From NCBI GenBank assembly GCA_014607495.2, contig CP053148.1:9610001-9674000 (forward strand): a stretch of 64,000 bases of DNA, read 5' to 3'. This document shows positions 10,498 to 20,727 of the stretch, one piece after another; the stretch's first letter is position 1, and each line of letters opens with the position of its first letter. Under the pieces are notes generated by a model, which did not search any database, was not told the DNA's origin, and worked only from the letters and a program-made list of their open reading frames with translations. The stretch comes from Carposina sasakii. Taxonomy: Eukaryota; Arthropoda; Insecta; Lepidoptera; Carposinidae. The position numbers were made by a program, and so were the translations under genes.

Positions 10498-12112
10498 GTC
10501 TCATTTTTAGCGGACTTCAAAAAAGAGAGGTTATCAATTCGTCTGTATGTTTTTTATTTTTATGTGTGTTACCTCAGAACTCCGTCATTTATGAACCGAT
10601 TTAAATTTTTTAAATATAGTTTGTCATGGTATGCTTCCAAGTTGTTCCCATATTCACCACATCAGGATCTGATGATAGGATGTTGGAGAAATCGAGGGCA
10701 ATACTCAAATATTGTAGGCACATGTAGTCTGTTTTATACTGAGCGTTTTGATCACCTACATATAAAACATAACATCTGATGATGGAATTTCTAAGGAATC
10801 TAGGGATATCCTCAAATATAATAGGCACGAGTAGTCCATTTTTTAGATTTTTATAGAGAATTTTGGTCAGCTACACATAATATAAAAGAAACGAGGGTCT
10901 GATGATGGAGCCGCCGAAAAACAGATAGTGGAACTTTTTAGTAACAAAATCCTCCTATGGCAGGGGGAGGCCTACGTCCAGTAGTGGACTGCAACAGGCT
11001 TATGAAGATGAAGATAGTTGTGTTAAGTCGTGAAATTATATGTTGCATTAAGCGGTATCTGAAGTAAGATGGTTATAGAGGAAGAAGTAGACATGAGAAT
11101 AACGAGATGATGGATAATAGGGATGAATGAAAGAAAAGTACCGACATATTCCACCGACCACAAATGATTGGGAATAGGGCAGGAAGAAGGAGTGTAATCA
11201 TATGTTGCTTAAATAACAGTGTACATGGTTGTTGTGCTGCCAAATCTCTTATATTCCTCCGAGGCCTGGTGCATGTACCGTCGCCACATACGCACTCTGG
11301 ATCGATTCTACCTCAAGTGCCTCCGATCCATCATGTGAATCAGATGGTCCGACCGAGTGCGTAATACCGAAGTATTGCGAAGAGCCAATGTAAGTGGCAT
11401 TGAGGTCTACTTAATGCGTCGGCAGCTTCGGTGGTGCGGTCATGTGTCTCGTATGGCGGAGGAGAGATTTTCTAAGCGCATCTTCTTTTCTGAACTGGAG
11501 GAGGGCAAGCGGAAACGCGGCGGGCAACTTCTCAGATACAAAGATGTTCAGAAAAGACATATGAAGAGATGCAATATAGATCCATCTAAATGGGAAGTTT
11601 TGGCAGGACAACGACCATAGTGGCGTAGGATGGTGATGAAGCAAGTTCACGAGTTCGAAGAGCAGCGTCAAGCTGACCTTTAACGCTAAACGTGATGAAC
11701 TAAAGACTCGTCCTCCTGCTGCCATTATCTATGATTACAATAATGGCGCACTAACCTGTCCTCTATGTGCGCGGGCGTTCAGGGCGAAGATTGGCTATGT
11801 AAGCCATCTCCGAACACATGAACGCCAACTTAGTAATATCTAGGAGTAGAAGTGGTCGCCATGACCGAAATCGGTCGGAGGTCATCATTATCATCATCAT
11901 CATCATATTGTCAGAGGTAAAGTTTCGAAGTCTAGTCATTTCTCTCTTTTGTCATGTGGCCTGGCATATAAATCTGACAATGTTATGCCTTCTAAACTTC
12001 GTACACGGCTAAACGCAATATATATTTGCCCTTTAGTAAAATTTTACTTTAGTTTTACTTTAATTTTAGTTTTACTTTAGAGTTTTGGGAGGAAGTTGGT
12101 TTTTCGTTTTAA
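10498..12112 (+). repeat. Dispersed lepidopteran-type repeat, copy 1, split by LINE
   Basis: The repeat begins 'agagaggttatcaattcgtctgt', passes through 'aactccgtcatttat' and 'gtttgtcatggtatgcttcc', and ends 'gggaggaagttggtttttcg'. The same order of blocks occurs at 46589-48245. It includes the tail phrase 'ggaggcctacgtccagtagtgg' (about 10966-10990). At 11210 it stops and resumes at 11905, where the other copy is continuous, so a later LINE insertion interrupts it. I judge it a 3' non-coding part of a LINE family. Confidence 0.75.
11211..11904 (+). mobile_element. 5'-truncated non-LTR retrotransposon with zinc-finger C-terminus
   Basis: Broken frames encode the C-terminal part of an endonuclease-RT protein: a region with [21 protein letters not shown], then [20 protein letters not shown] and [12 protein letters not shown] (open at 11357-11620). 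Further on, CPLCARAFRAKIGYVSHLRTHE at about 11751-11816 forms a C2H2 finger (C-x2-C-x12-H-x3-H). The 3' end is a (TCA)n run. The related minus-strand copy at 25038-26280 keeps the same parts. Frame changes make it non-functional. Confidence 0.85.
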
Positions 12113-12177
12113 AAAAATTATCTTATGTCCTTTTCTATCCGGTAAACAGGACTTTTCTAAAATCCCAACTAATCCCA

Positions 12178-12418
12178 ACTAATATTATAAATGCGAAAGT
12201 AACTCTGTCTGTCTGTCTGTCTGTCTGTTACGCTTTCCCGCTTAAACCTCGCAACCGATTTTGATGAAATTTGGTACAGACAATCTTTAGACCCTGAGAC
12301 AGAACATAGGCTACTTTTTATTTCGAAAAAATATCATATAAATATTTTAATCGGGTTTATATCAACATTTTGTTTTTTTTTGCAGTCCACGCGGACGGAG
12401 TCGCAGGCGTCCACTAGT
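12178..12418 (+). repeat. Helitron-like dispersed repeat ending in CTAGT
   Basis: It starts 'ctaatattataaatgcgaaag', contains a (TCTG)n microsatellite at 12207-12229 and 'accgattttgatgaaatttgg', and ends 'gcggacggagtcgcaggcgtccactagt'. The CTAGT end and this block order are typical of a very common lepidopteran repeat usually classed with Helitrons. I cannot confirm the class from sequence alone. Other members are at 20340-20668 and 62205-62423, with a reversed one near 24489. Confidence 0.7.
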
Positions 12419-13800
12419 ATATTAAATAACTTGTTTTGAACCAAAAAAACTCACTAGATCGAATATAATTCTAGCGTATCAACTTTTTTTACGATTTTAA
12501 TTATGACGATTTCCCTAAAAAACCACTTAATTGTTGAAAAACGGGTCTTTAATATGCGTGTACCTGTCTTCCGATGATTCGTACGTAGTATCATTCTGTC
12601 GACCAGTTTCGCATTTACTTACCGTGGATGAGTATTACGAGAGTGTGTATCGTATCTTTTGGTACTAGTTAGCTCCAAACAATGTAGCGATACTTTTAGA
12701 CTAAACTACTTTCATTATGAATCGCAATACGCGCCTATAGATATAAAGGCACGTGCTATTACGATACAAACACGTTTGCATGTCGTTTCAGGTTCCAAAG
12801 GCATGTATAAATAATGTTAATTACTTGATAGGAAAGCTCTAACAATCACGGGCAATTTTGCGTATTGTAGGCAATTTATTGCGCATAGACATTATCAATT
12901 AGTCATACTTGTAATCTGTGGTTTTGCATGCACATTCCGCAAGTCATTACGGACGGATATACCTGCATCCTTGTGCGAACGACGCAGCTGTTGCATATTA
13001 GGTATAATATTACCAAATACGTCAATGCGAAGCTAATGACTATGGCGATGACGTGCAATGCCATTCGAAAGTATAGAACCCTTTAAATAGCCAGGTACTC
13101 TTAAGTTATATACATACATACATACGGCTGTGTTCCCAAAAATGGAGTAGCCTGATCTTCGGGATCTCAAAGGAGATCCTACAGCCAAGTTTAGCATAGA
13201 GGTATTAGATATTAAAGATCAGTGACAAGTCGCTAGCTCATCGCCTGAAGAACGCCTCTAAATTCCTAAGTCGACTCTTACGATACATAAAATACGAAAT
13301 GCAGCTGATTTATTCTAGTGTTATTATATTATTTGAATATTGTTTGTTTCACGATTATGGTATTAGGTTGGTATAAGGTATGTGAAAAGTACGTAGTATT
13401 AGGTAGGAACAGTGACTTGCCTTAAATAAAACTTGAAATGACGTACGTGGTCAGGTTATAAAAGGTCGTGGAAACTTAACATTTGCCTTTATGCGATGCA
13501 CAAGTTATATTAATAGAAAATCGATACATAGTGTCTTAGTAGTGATATTTTCAAACTGATTATATCTAAACAGGCTTAATAACGATTGCTGTGCACAGAA
13601 CAATATTATTGCTGTGTCCTTTTCTACTTCTACCATACAATCGAAAATAACTCTATTCGCAAGAACCAAGGATCATGGCATATACTTATAATACATGTAG
13701 GTATATGTCGGCGCAAGCCTCCAATTTAATTCAAATCATACTCTTTTACTTATTAGAAGCCCAAGTGTAAACAGGTCGGAACTAAGACGATGTCTGTGCG
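12419..13800. other. No gene recognised
   Basis: AT-rich DNA without open reading frames of note. A short 'tacatacatacatacg' microsatellite lies near 13110. Confidence 0.6.
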
Positions 13801-13815
13801 AGGCTCGGATGCAGG

Positions 13816-13823
13816 TATAAAAG
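13816..13823 (+). promoter_or_regulatory. TATA box, perhaps of the decayed gypsy element
   Basis: TATAAAAG stands in a locally GC-rich stretch about 75 bp before the first Gag-like reading frame. A start site would fall near 13846-13850. It may be the promoter of the decayed element's 5' end. No matching 3' LTR copy was found, so this is inference. Confidence 0.35.
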
Positions 13824-13889
13824 CCGGGCGCTCGGTTGGCACGTCTTACGTCTTAATTGTGAAACTGGTCACACCTGAATCACATTTTA

Positions 13890-14860
13890 CTACATAGTGG
13901 ACCATGATGATGTGCTACCCATTGCACCTGATGATACTCCTTCACCAATACTGCGCCCCTGGCCACTCCGAAATCAGAAGCGGGATCGACTAAGATAAAT
14001 CCTTTAGCGCGTGGTGGAGAGACTCAGCCTTGTTCTTCTCAGACGCTGTCTGCGCTGAAAATCCTGTCCTTTAAGGTGACGTGTATATCGTTCATCTCAT
14101 TTAACCCAGATGGAGATGTGCCGGTTCGAGAGTGGTGCGAACACGTTAATGGACCCAGGAATTGCTGGAACTTGGGTGATTACGAAATATGCACAAGGAT
14201 TGCTAGTTTATTGCAAGGGCGAGTCAAGGCCCTTGGAGACGCATGGCTTGTAAGGTCACCAGTATGGGAGGATGTGTGTGCGGCTCTGATCCGGACTTTT
14301 GAGCCAGAAGCAAGATATTCAAACGATATTCTTAAATTACGCAATTTCAAGTTTGATTCATCGAGTCCATCTGAATCCATTGATAAAGCCTGGCACATGT
14401 GGAAGGGAGTTGTGAGATATAGAGAGGGACGCAGTGGAGGCGGTTATTGGATGTGACAGTGAATTTCTTCGCATAAAATTAATATCTAGCAAATGTGTAG
14501 CCGTCCCTGAATTGATTTCTGGTGCAATGGCAATCGGACCGCGGGATCTGAAACAGGGTGAACCGCCTGCCAAGCGCGCAAGATATGGAATGAACCGAGA
14601 GGATTCTTTAATCTGTTTTAAGTGTGGCAAACCCATATATATTCAGGCAAATTGCTGCAAAGCTAGTGAAAAACATTACGAACCAAAGCCATTGTTTACC
14701 AGTAACACAAGCCCTGCCAATGTCGCTGCTTCAACAAAGCAATTAGAGCGTCCTAAAATCCTAAAAAGTGCAGTTGTTGTAGCAGAACTGGCCACATTGA
14801 CTCCACATGTTTCGAGGAAAAGGAAAAGATAAAGTAAACTTACTAAGTGAAAATGAAGAG
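13890..14860 (+). pseudogene. Gag remnant of the decayed gypsy element
   Basis: Coding pieces in changing frames: DDVLPIAPDDTPSPILRPW near 13905-13965, then an open stretch at 14076-14456 with GPRNCWNLGDYEICTRIAS and VWEDVCAALIRTFEP, both of gypsy Gag type. A CCHC-like knuckle, CFKCGKPIYIQANC, lies near 14611-14655; the position normally taken by His is altered, so it may no longer bind zinc. A second cysteine pair follows near 14770. Confidence 0.75.
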
Positions 14861-14879
14861 ATTTTACTCCAATAACAAT

Positions 14880-16554
14880 TAATATTGACAACCATGAATT
14901 TATAGCACTTTGTGATAGTGGGGCAGCCCGTTCTCTTATAAGACGCTCTCTAAGATCTTCGCTACCAGGTGGGAGGAACAACTGTTTCCTAATCCTCAAG
15001 GGCATCGGCGGCCAAGGTATACCAATTTTATCCTGTGGACATAAGACATTTTGATTGAAGCTAAAATTGTCAAAGGAACTAGATTGAATGTACTTGTCAC
15101 CGAGAAATGTGCTACTGTAACGAGAAACGCAATAATGGCCAGCACGCGGATGCACAATGGTGAGGAACCTTTTGAGGATTTGATTACTGATTTGACAGAT
15201 ATTAATGATATCGGTAAACTGAACTCATTGTTGATCAAGTATAACGATTCTTTAATTGTGGGTATTCCGGAAACCAAAGTTGTTACCGGAACGTTAGAAA
15301 TTCGGCTAAAGGATCCATCTAGAATAGTTTGAAGACGCCTCTACAAGATGGCCCCTGTGGAAAGATAAAAAATGAAGATAATAATCGATGACCTTATCGC
15401 CAATGGAATCGTTCGTGAGAGTACCTCAGGGTTTGCAGGTCCCGTTATTCTTGTCAAAAAGAGGAATGGAGAGGATGGAATGGTCGCCGATTGTAGGGAG
15501 GTTAATAAAATACTATTCTTATGAAGTTTCCACTTCCAATTATAACAGATCAAATTGACAGACTATCTGATGCGGTTTATTATATTTGCCTTAACATGGC
15601 GCAAGGGTCTTGTCAGATCCCTGTTAACAAGGCGTCGATAAGCAATACCGCTTTTATTACGCCCGACGGTCTTTACGAATATTTGAGAACCGTTTGGACT
15701 AGTGAACGCTCCCGCAGTGTTTCAACGGGCTATAATGTCATCATTACGACCCCTGCTTGATGACATTATTATCTGCATGGATGATGTTTTAATTAAATGC
15801 AGAACTGTACCTGAAGGATTACAAACTCTAGAAAAGGTTCTGGCGCCTTATCTAGGTCAGGATTTACTATTAATTCAAATAAGTGTTCATTTTTACAACG
15901 TCAATTGAATACCTTGGCAACTTGATAACAAATGATACTGTCCGCCCAAACCCGAAAAAAGTGGAAGCACTTGAAAAATCTCCCATACCCACTACAGGAA
16001 AACAGGTGCGACAATTTTATGGATTGGCCGGTTACTTTTGGCGTTTCATACCATCATTTTCAGAGCGCATGATTCCACTTTGCAATTTGACTAAAAAGGA
16101 AACAAAATTTGAATGAACTCCAGAGTGCTAAAGTGTCAGGTTGGATATAATTCGTCGCCTAACATCAGCACCTGTTCTTACAATTTTTAATGAGGAATGG
16201 CCGATCGAGCTCCATACCGATGCCTGCAGTGCTGGGCTGGGCGCTGTACTCATTCAGGTGGATAACAATCAGCCAGGTGTCAATGAATGTATGAGTGTGA
16301 GAACTACTGAACCGGAAAGCCATTATCACTTGTGTGAGCTTGAGACACTTGCTATAGTTAGATCCATTCAACACTTCGGACAATGCCTCTATGGTAGGAC
16401 TTTCACAATAGTCACTGACTGTAGCGCTGTAAAATCCTGTTCAAATAAACACAAACTTCTGCCCAGAATCCACAGATGGTGGTCATTTCTTCAACATTGC
16501 GATTTTGAAGTTGAGTATCGCCAAGGATATTGTGTGAAGCATGCTGATTTTTAA
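14880..16554 (+). pseudogene. Protease, RT and RNase H remnants of the gypsy element
   Basis: The protease is visible as ALCDSGAARSLIRRSL near 14908-14955 (DSGA active-site motif). RT fragments are VRESTSGFAGPVILVKKRNG near 15410-15470, the catalytic-box region CMDDVLIKC near 15775-15800, and the thumb-like SIEYLGNLITND...QVRQFYGLAGYFWRF at 15900-16050. RNase H is open at 16141-16554 with LHTDACSAGLGAVL and a final DFEVEYRQG. Several frame shifts separate the pieces, and the RT palm sequence before MDD is scrambled. Confidence 0.85.
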
Positions 16555-16785
16555 TTGAAATCCGGTGGCCTGCATTAGTCTCACTCAATCTATAGACATG
16601 TGGTTGAAAGTGGAACAACGACGTGATGAGGATCTGTCCAAAGTCATTAAAGGGATTGAAAATGGTGAGTCCTTGGTTGAGTGAGTATCGGCTTCACGAT
16701 CATGTTCTTGATTGCAAGCATGCTGGATATAGAAAATGGAAAGGGTGATGCCTGAATCGTATCAATGGAGCATTATTGGTGCTTA

Positions 16786-17226
16786 TCATACTGCGTTGAA
16801 ACATTTTGGATGGGAAAGGACACTACACAGGATGCGTGAGTGTTGTGGTTCCCTGAGATGTCCTTAACCATCAGAAGATTCATGGATAATTGCGTCATAT
16901 GCAAAACCAGTAAAGGACCCTCCGGCGCTGGACAGGTACAAATGTATCCAATAGATAAAAAAACAACCTATTCTATTCGACACTATTCACATAGATATGA
17001 CATCTTATTAGGAGAAACGGCGAACAGGAATACGTTTTAGTGGTTATTGACACTTATGCGAGGTTTTTAACCTTAACTTATGCCACTAATAAAACAGCAA
17101 ATTCAGTGCTTTATGCACTTGAGAATGTTTTTTTAAACACCTTCATTTACCTTCATGGCACCTGGAGTTGGCCGCACAAATGGATAGGTCGAGCGTTTGA
17201 TGACTGTGGTAAAGAACGGATTGACT
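16786..17226 (+). pseudogene. Integrase N-terminal and core remnant
   Basis: A zinc-binding type region (HTALKHFGWERTLHRM and, further on, DNCVICKTSKGP at about 16870-16910) is followed by the core start (IHIDMTS in a shifted frame near 16990) and VIDTYARFLTLTYATNKTA at 17041-17100. The sequence ends at GRAFDDCGKERID, where the inserted element begins. Confidence 0.75.
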
Positions 17227-17286
17227 AAGGGAACATAATTTTTGTTGAATGAAATATTACGACTAATATTATGTATTTTCGGGGTG

Positions 17287-17308
17287 CTGATTTCAGATCT
17301 GAAATCAG
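17287..17308. repeat. 22-bp perfect palindrome downstream of the ORF
   Basis: A perfect self-complementary 22-mer centred on TTTCAGATCTGAAA lies between the left end of the inserted element and the stop of its ORF. It could be a subterminal transposase-binding site or a 3'-end hairpin; both are inference. Confidence 0.85.
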
Positions 17309-17404
17309 ATTTTTTGTATCAGCTTTAGTTTTTGAGATTAAAAAAAAAACGTGTTTTTGAAAAAAATATATTTTATTTAAAAAAGAACTTTAGAAAAATA
17401 ACCA

Positions 17405-19093
17405 CTACACATCGAAAAATTTTCTTTTATAAGATTTTCTTGTTTGACTTGGTTCACAAGGGCTGTTTTTAATGCTCCAGCAGTAGTCCGCCATCATGTT
17501 GGCATTCCAATGACCCTGGTACCGCTCTTCCATAGTCCGAATATCTTGATGGAAACGTTCCCCTTGTTCTTCACTCAGATCACCTAGATTATCAGGGAAA
17601 CGATCCAAATGGCTGTGGAGGAAGTGTACCTTAATGCTCATATTGCATCCAAGCTGCTGGAAGTGCGACAACATCTCCTCAATGTGCTTCGCATAGCATT
17701 TATCTTTCTTGTTTCCCAGAAAATTTTGTGCAATCCAAACGAATTTATTCCAGGCATTTTTTTCAATATCGGTCATGTAATTATGAAAGTTTTCATCCTT
17801 CATCAACCTTCTTATTTGGGGACCATCGAAAATTCCGGCTTTCAGTTTCTCGGTACTCAAATTATGGAACTTTTTAGAGATATATTGAAAACAATCACCA
17901 TTCTTGTTCAGAGCTTTGACAAATTGTTTCATGAGCCCAAGTTTGATGTGCAAAGGTGGCAGTATTATGCGATCTCTAGGCACTAGTGGTTCATTTATCA
18001 CATTCTGTTTTCCCGGAACCATAGCTTGCCTGGGGGGCCATTCTTTTCTAACCCAGTGCTGAGACTTAGCTCTGCTGTCCCACAGACAAATAAAACAAGG
18101 ATATTTTGTATAGCCTCCTTGTTGTCCTAGAAGAAAATTCACCATTTTTAAATCTACACATATCAGCCACTTGTGTTCATTGTACTTGATTCTATTCATA
18201 ACAGAAGCTACAGTATCATATTCTTCTTTGACTTTAGTTGAATGTGCAATCGGTATCGACCCCAGCTTATTGCCGTTATGCATAAGTACACATTTTAGGC
18301 TACGCTTACAGGAATCAATAAATAAACGCCATTCTTTTGGATCATATTCTTGTAATCCCATTGATTTCAATAAACCAGGAATATCTGAACAATAAACAAA
18401 GTTATCATCTTCAGAAAAAAATGAAAGCAATTCTGTCTCTCTTTTACGATAGTACGAAATTCTTGTTTCTCGAGTTAAAAGATTTCTTTGCTTTAATCGA
18501 GAAGCTAGAATCTCTGATGCTTTTTTAGAAAGCCCAAGGTCTCTGACTAATGCGCTAAGCTCTTCCTGATTAAAGGGCCGGGGCTCAGAAGAAATATCTG
18601 GATTAAAATCAGCTGTCCCACTTTCGTCACTTGAAGACGAGTTTTCTTCTTCCAAGACGTGATCATTTTGTGTAGATGATGAAGCTTGTGGTGCTGACGC
18701 ATCGCAGGAGTACAGGACTGGTCGGGTAACAGATAACAAGTTAGGGTAAAACCATTTGGCCCGGTTTCTTTTGTTAATCCCGTTTATATCAACAACGCAA
18801 AAATAACAATCGTCCTGATGATTTGAAGGTTCTCGCCAGATCATTGGTGCTTGGTACTTGAAATGGGGTCTTTTCCGATTCACCCATAATCTCAAAGACT
18901 CGACGCATGTTTTACATACCATTTTAGGCACCCAATACTTGTCGTGGGTGTCCAAAGGAAATCCAAAGTAATCAAAGTACACCCGTTTTACGAACTCCGA
19001 CACACTTAGTCTATACTCTTTGAATGTATATTCACCACATATGTTACAGAAATAGTTGGGATCGTTTTTACAGATATTTCGTGACGACGACAT
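17405..19093 (-). CDS. Intact 562-aa transposase-like protein, family unassigned
   Basis: Uninterrupted ORF with N-terminal cysteine pairs C16-C19 and C60-C63, a spacing like the ZAD zinc domain of insect proteins, then a third pair C96-C99 preceded by H92. An acidic Ser/Asp-rich linker covers about 138-170. The C-terminal half looks like an RNase H-fold nuclease: D260 in LFIDSCKRSLKCVL, D314 in ICVDLKMVNFLLG, then CFIC (333-336), LPPLHIKLG (379-386) and HSHLDRFPDNLGDLSEEQGERFHQD (493-517), where E508 or E509 could complete a DDE-type triad. I have an impression that similar proteins occur repeatedly in other invertebrate genomes, but I cannot name a family. It is the only ORF of its element and unbroken, unlike the gypsy DNA around it. 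The upstream sequence has runs of T/A and no clear TATA box. Confidence 0.72.
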   Translation of the reverse strand: MSSSRNICKNDPNYFCNICGEYTFKEYRLSVSEFVKRVYFDYFGFPLDTHDKYWVPKMVCKTCVESLRLWVNRKRPHFKYQAPMIWREPSNHQDDCYFCVVDINGINKRNRAKWFYPNLLSVTRPVLYSCDASAPQASSSTQNDHVLEEENSSSSDESGTADFNPDISSEPRPFNQEELSALVRDLGLSKKASEILASRLKQRNLLTRETRISYYRKRETELLSFFSEDDNFVYCSDIPGLLKSMGLQEYDPKEWRLFIDSCKRSLKCVLMHNGNKLGSIPIAHSTKVKEEYDTVASVMNRIKYNEHKWLICVDLKMVNFLLGQQGGYTKYPCFICLWDSRAKSQHWVRKEWPPRQAMVPGKQNVINEPLVPRDRIILPPLHIKLGLMKQFVKALNKNGDCFQYISKKFHNLSTEKLKAGIFDGPQIRRLMKDENFHNYMTDIEKNAWNKFVWIAQNFLGNKKDKCYAKHIEEMLSHFQQLGCNMSIKVHFLHSHLDRFPDNLGDLSEEQGERFHQDIRTMEERYQGHWNANMMADYCWSIKNSPCEPSQTRKSYKRKFFDV

Positions 19094-19344
19094 TGTAAAA
19101 AAAAAATTTTTTTTTAATTGTACAACTCGGAATTATGAAAATTAAGTGCAACTAGTACAAAAACCCGTCAAATAGCTGTATCTCATAAACGGGAGCTGTT
19201 AGAAACCAAATGCGGGTAGATTTGAAATTAGCGACCTCGTATTAGTAAACAACATTCACAAAATGCCATGCAACAAAAAAAAAGTCTCATTTTGTTCCCT
19301 TGTATCATTCGTAATTATGAGGCAAATGACTGAAAAAAGGACTT

Positions 19345-19702
19345 GGAGGCTGTTCAACTTGCAATAAATTGTAGAAGCAGTAAAGCTGCAAATGTGAGCC
19401 CTATCAAAGCTCTTACTGGAAAACAATGCGCAGTACTGCCGGAGTTGGTGTCTGTAATTGATGAGGCGGAAGGAATAGTAAATCGTAAATAGTTAGATGA
19501 CTACAAGCAAAGGAAAATGTAGTCGAGAGGAAAGCAAGACAAGGAGGTGTTTTGACAAGGGGAAGGCCACAGTTGAGCGGTCTTCAAAAGGAGATATTGT
19601 ATTGCTTAAAGCTGGCCCTAGATACCAAATTGGGCTGGACCTGAAATATCCTGATGCATACGAGATCTGTAAACTACTGCCTAATGATCGCAATCAGATT
19701 TA
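19345..19702 (+). pseudogene. Integrase C-terminal remnant of the split gypsy element
   Basis: EAVQLAINCRSSKAANVSPIKALTGK is readable from about 19347, followed in other frames by FDKGKATVERSSKGDIVLLKAGP (19539-19610) and KLLPNDRNQI. This is the usual end of a gypsy integrase: a helix with AINC, then a chromodomain-like GDIVLL patch. It belongs with 16786-17226. Confidence 0.8.
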
Positions 19703-20339
19703 AAAAAAAATATAGGTAGAGGAAGACTTAGACTTAGAAATCTTATCAAAATTGCCTATACGCTACAGTTTATATTTTAGTGTACAAAGAAACTGCTAGA
19801 TGGCTCCAAATCTTATAATTGATTTGTGCATTTTTTTTATAAAAGATCTTATCTGAAAATATTTTGTGCATTTCAAAAATAAAAATATTAATAAGACAAA
19901 AAAAATTTTGCTACTTTAAATAAATACTTCTTTAAAAAAAACTGAATATTACGTAATCTTTGAAGTTTCCATCTGCCGGATCTTATTAGTACTGTTTTCG
20001 CTTACTGATGGTATTTTAGAAGATTTTTGAAGAACATCGCTAGATGGCGATTTTAGAAAAATACTAGAGAATATCCCGTTCTAACGCAATAAATACACTA
20101 GAAAAGGAAAGCATCTAGTACTTCGTAACAGTGACCCATGTCACTGGCTTAGTGTGCGTTCTCAGTCACTGTTACACCGACCACAGACTGTGACAGTAAC
20201 AGTGCTTTCGTATTGCAAGTATCTGTGATAATAGTGACGATGAAAAAATCTGTTACTTATACCTGTTCCGATAAATACGCCTCACCTCTAGTTGTAGTCT
20301 GTTAGGTACTCTAACCAAATGATTACGATTATAAAATTT
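19703..20339. other. No gene; short inverted-repeat cluster
   Basis: Positions 20125-20135 (GTAACAGTGAC) and 20165-20175 (GTCACTGTTAC) are perfect inverted copies, with two more CAGTGAC-like words nearby. Otherwise the segment is AT-rich and unassigned. Confidence 0.55.
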
Positions 20340-20668
20340 CTTACCTAATATACCTATTAAAAATAAACGCGAAATTTTGTGAGGATGGATGTAGGATGGA
20401 TAGATGTACGTTTGTTACTCTTTCAAGCAAAAGCTACTGACTGAATGGATTTTAATCAAACTTTACAAGAATATAACTTATACTTACATCAGAATAACAA
20501 ATAGGCTATAATTTATAGATGTGGTGTTAATTATCCAAAATTTAACGATAAGCATCAAGTAATATAAAAAATCTTTGAATTTGTACGACTAGATGGCGCT
20601 GTGCGATATGGTTTATTCGATTTTATGGAAAAAATCCGCGGGCGACGTCAGGGGGCGGGCCGCTAGTT
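20340..20668 (+). repeat. Helitron-like dispersed repeat ending in CTAGT
   Basis: The order 'gatggatgta', 'gactgaatggattttaatcaaact', 'gatggcgctg' and the GC-rich end 'cgggcgacgtcagggggcgggccgctagt' matches the CTAGT-ending family also seen at 12178-12418. No protein is encoded. Confidence 0.65.
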
Positions 20669-20727
20669 TCTAAATAAAAAAGTAAACAAACTATTATAAA
20701 ATGAAAATATAATAAAGAAAAAATAAA

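Larger units (their letters stand above)
17227..19301 (-). mobile_element. Unclassified DNA-transposon-like insertion with intact ORF
   Basis: The 2,075-bp segment sits between two parts of a decayed gypsy integrase. Its ends are an imperfect inverted repeat: AAGGGAACATAATT at the left and, read inward from the right, AAGGGAACAAAATGAG, each followed within 30 bases by a T-run and GTTGAATG/GTTGCATG. It contains one large intact ORF on the minus strand. Target duplications were not recognised, and part of the integrase seems to be missing at the junction, so the exact ends remain uncertain. Confidence 0.7.
13890..19702 (+). mobile_element. Decayed Ty3/gypsy retroelement, interrupted by a DNA element
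   Basis: Gag, zinc knuckle, protease, RT, RNase H and integrase fragments follow one another on the plus strand from about 13890 to 17226, and the integrase C-terminus resumes at about 19345-19702. The 17227-19301 interval is a separate insertion. Many stops and frame changes make the element inactive, and LTRs could not be recognised. It is a different lineage from the minus-strand element at 1.5-6.4 kb: the Gag has one zinc knuckle and the RT/integrase sequences differ. Confidence 0.88.
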
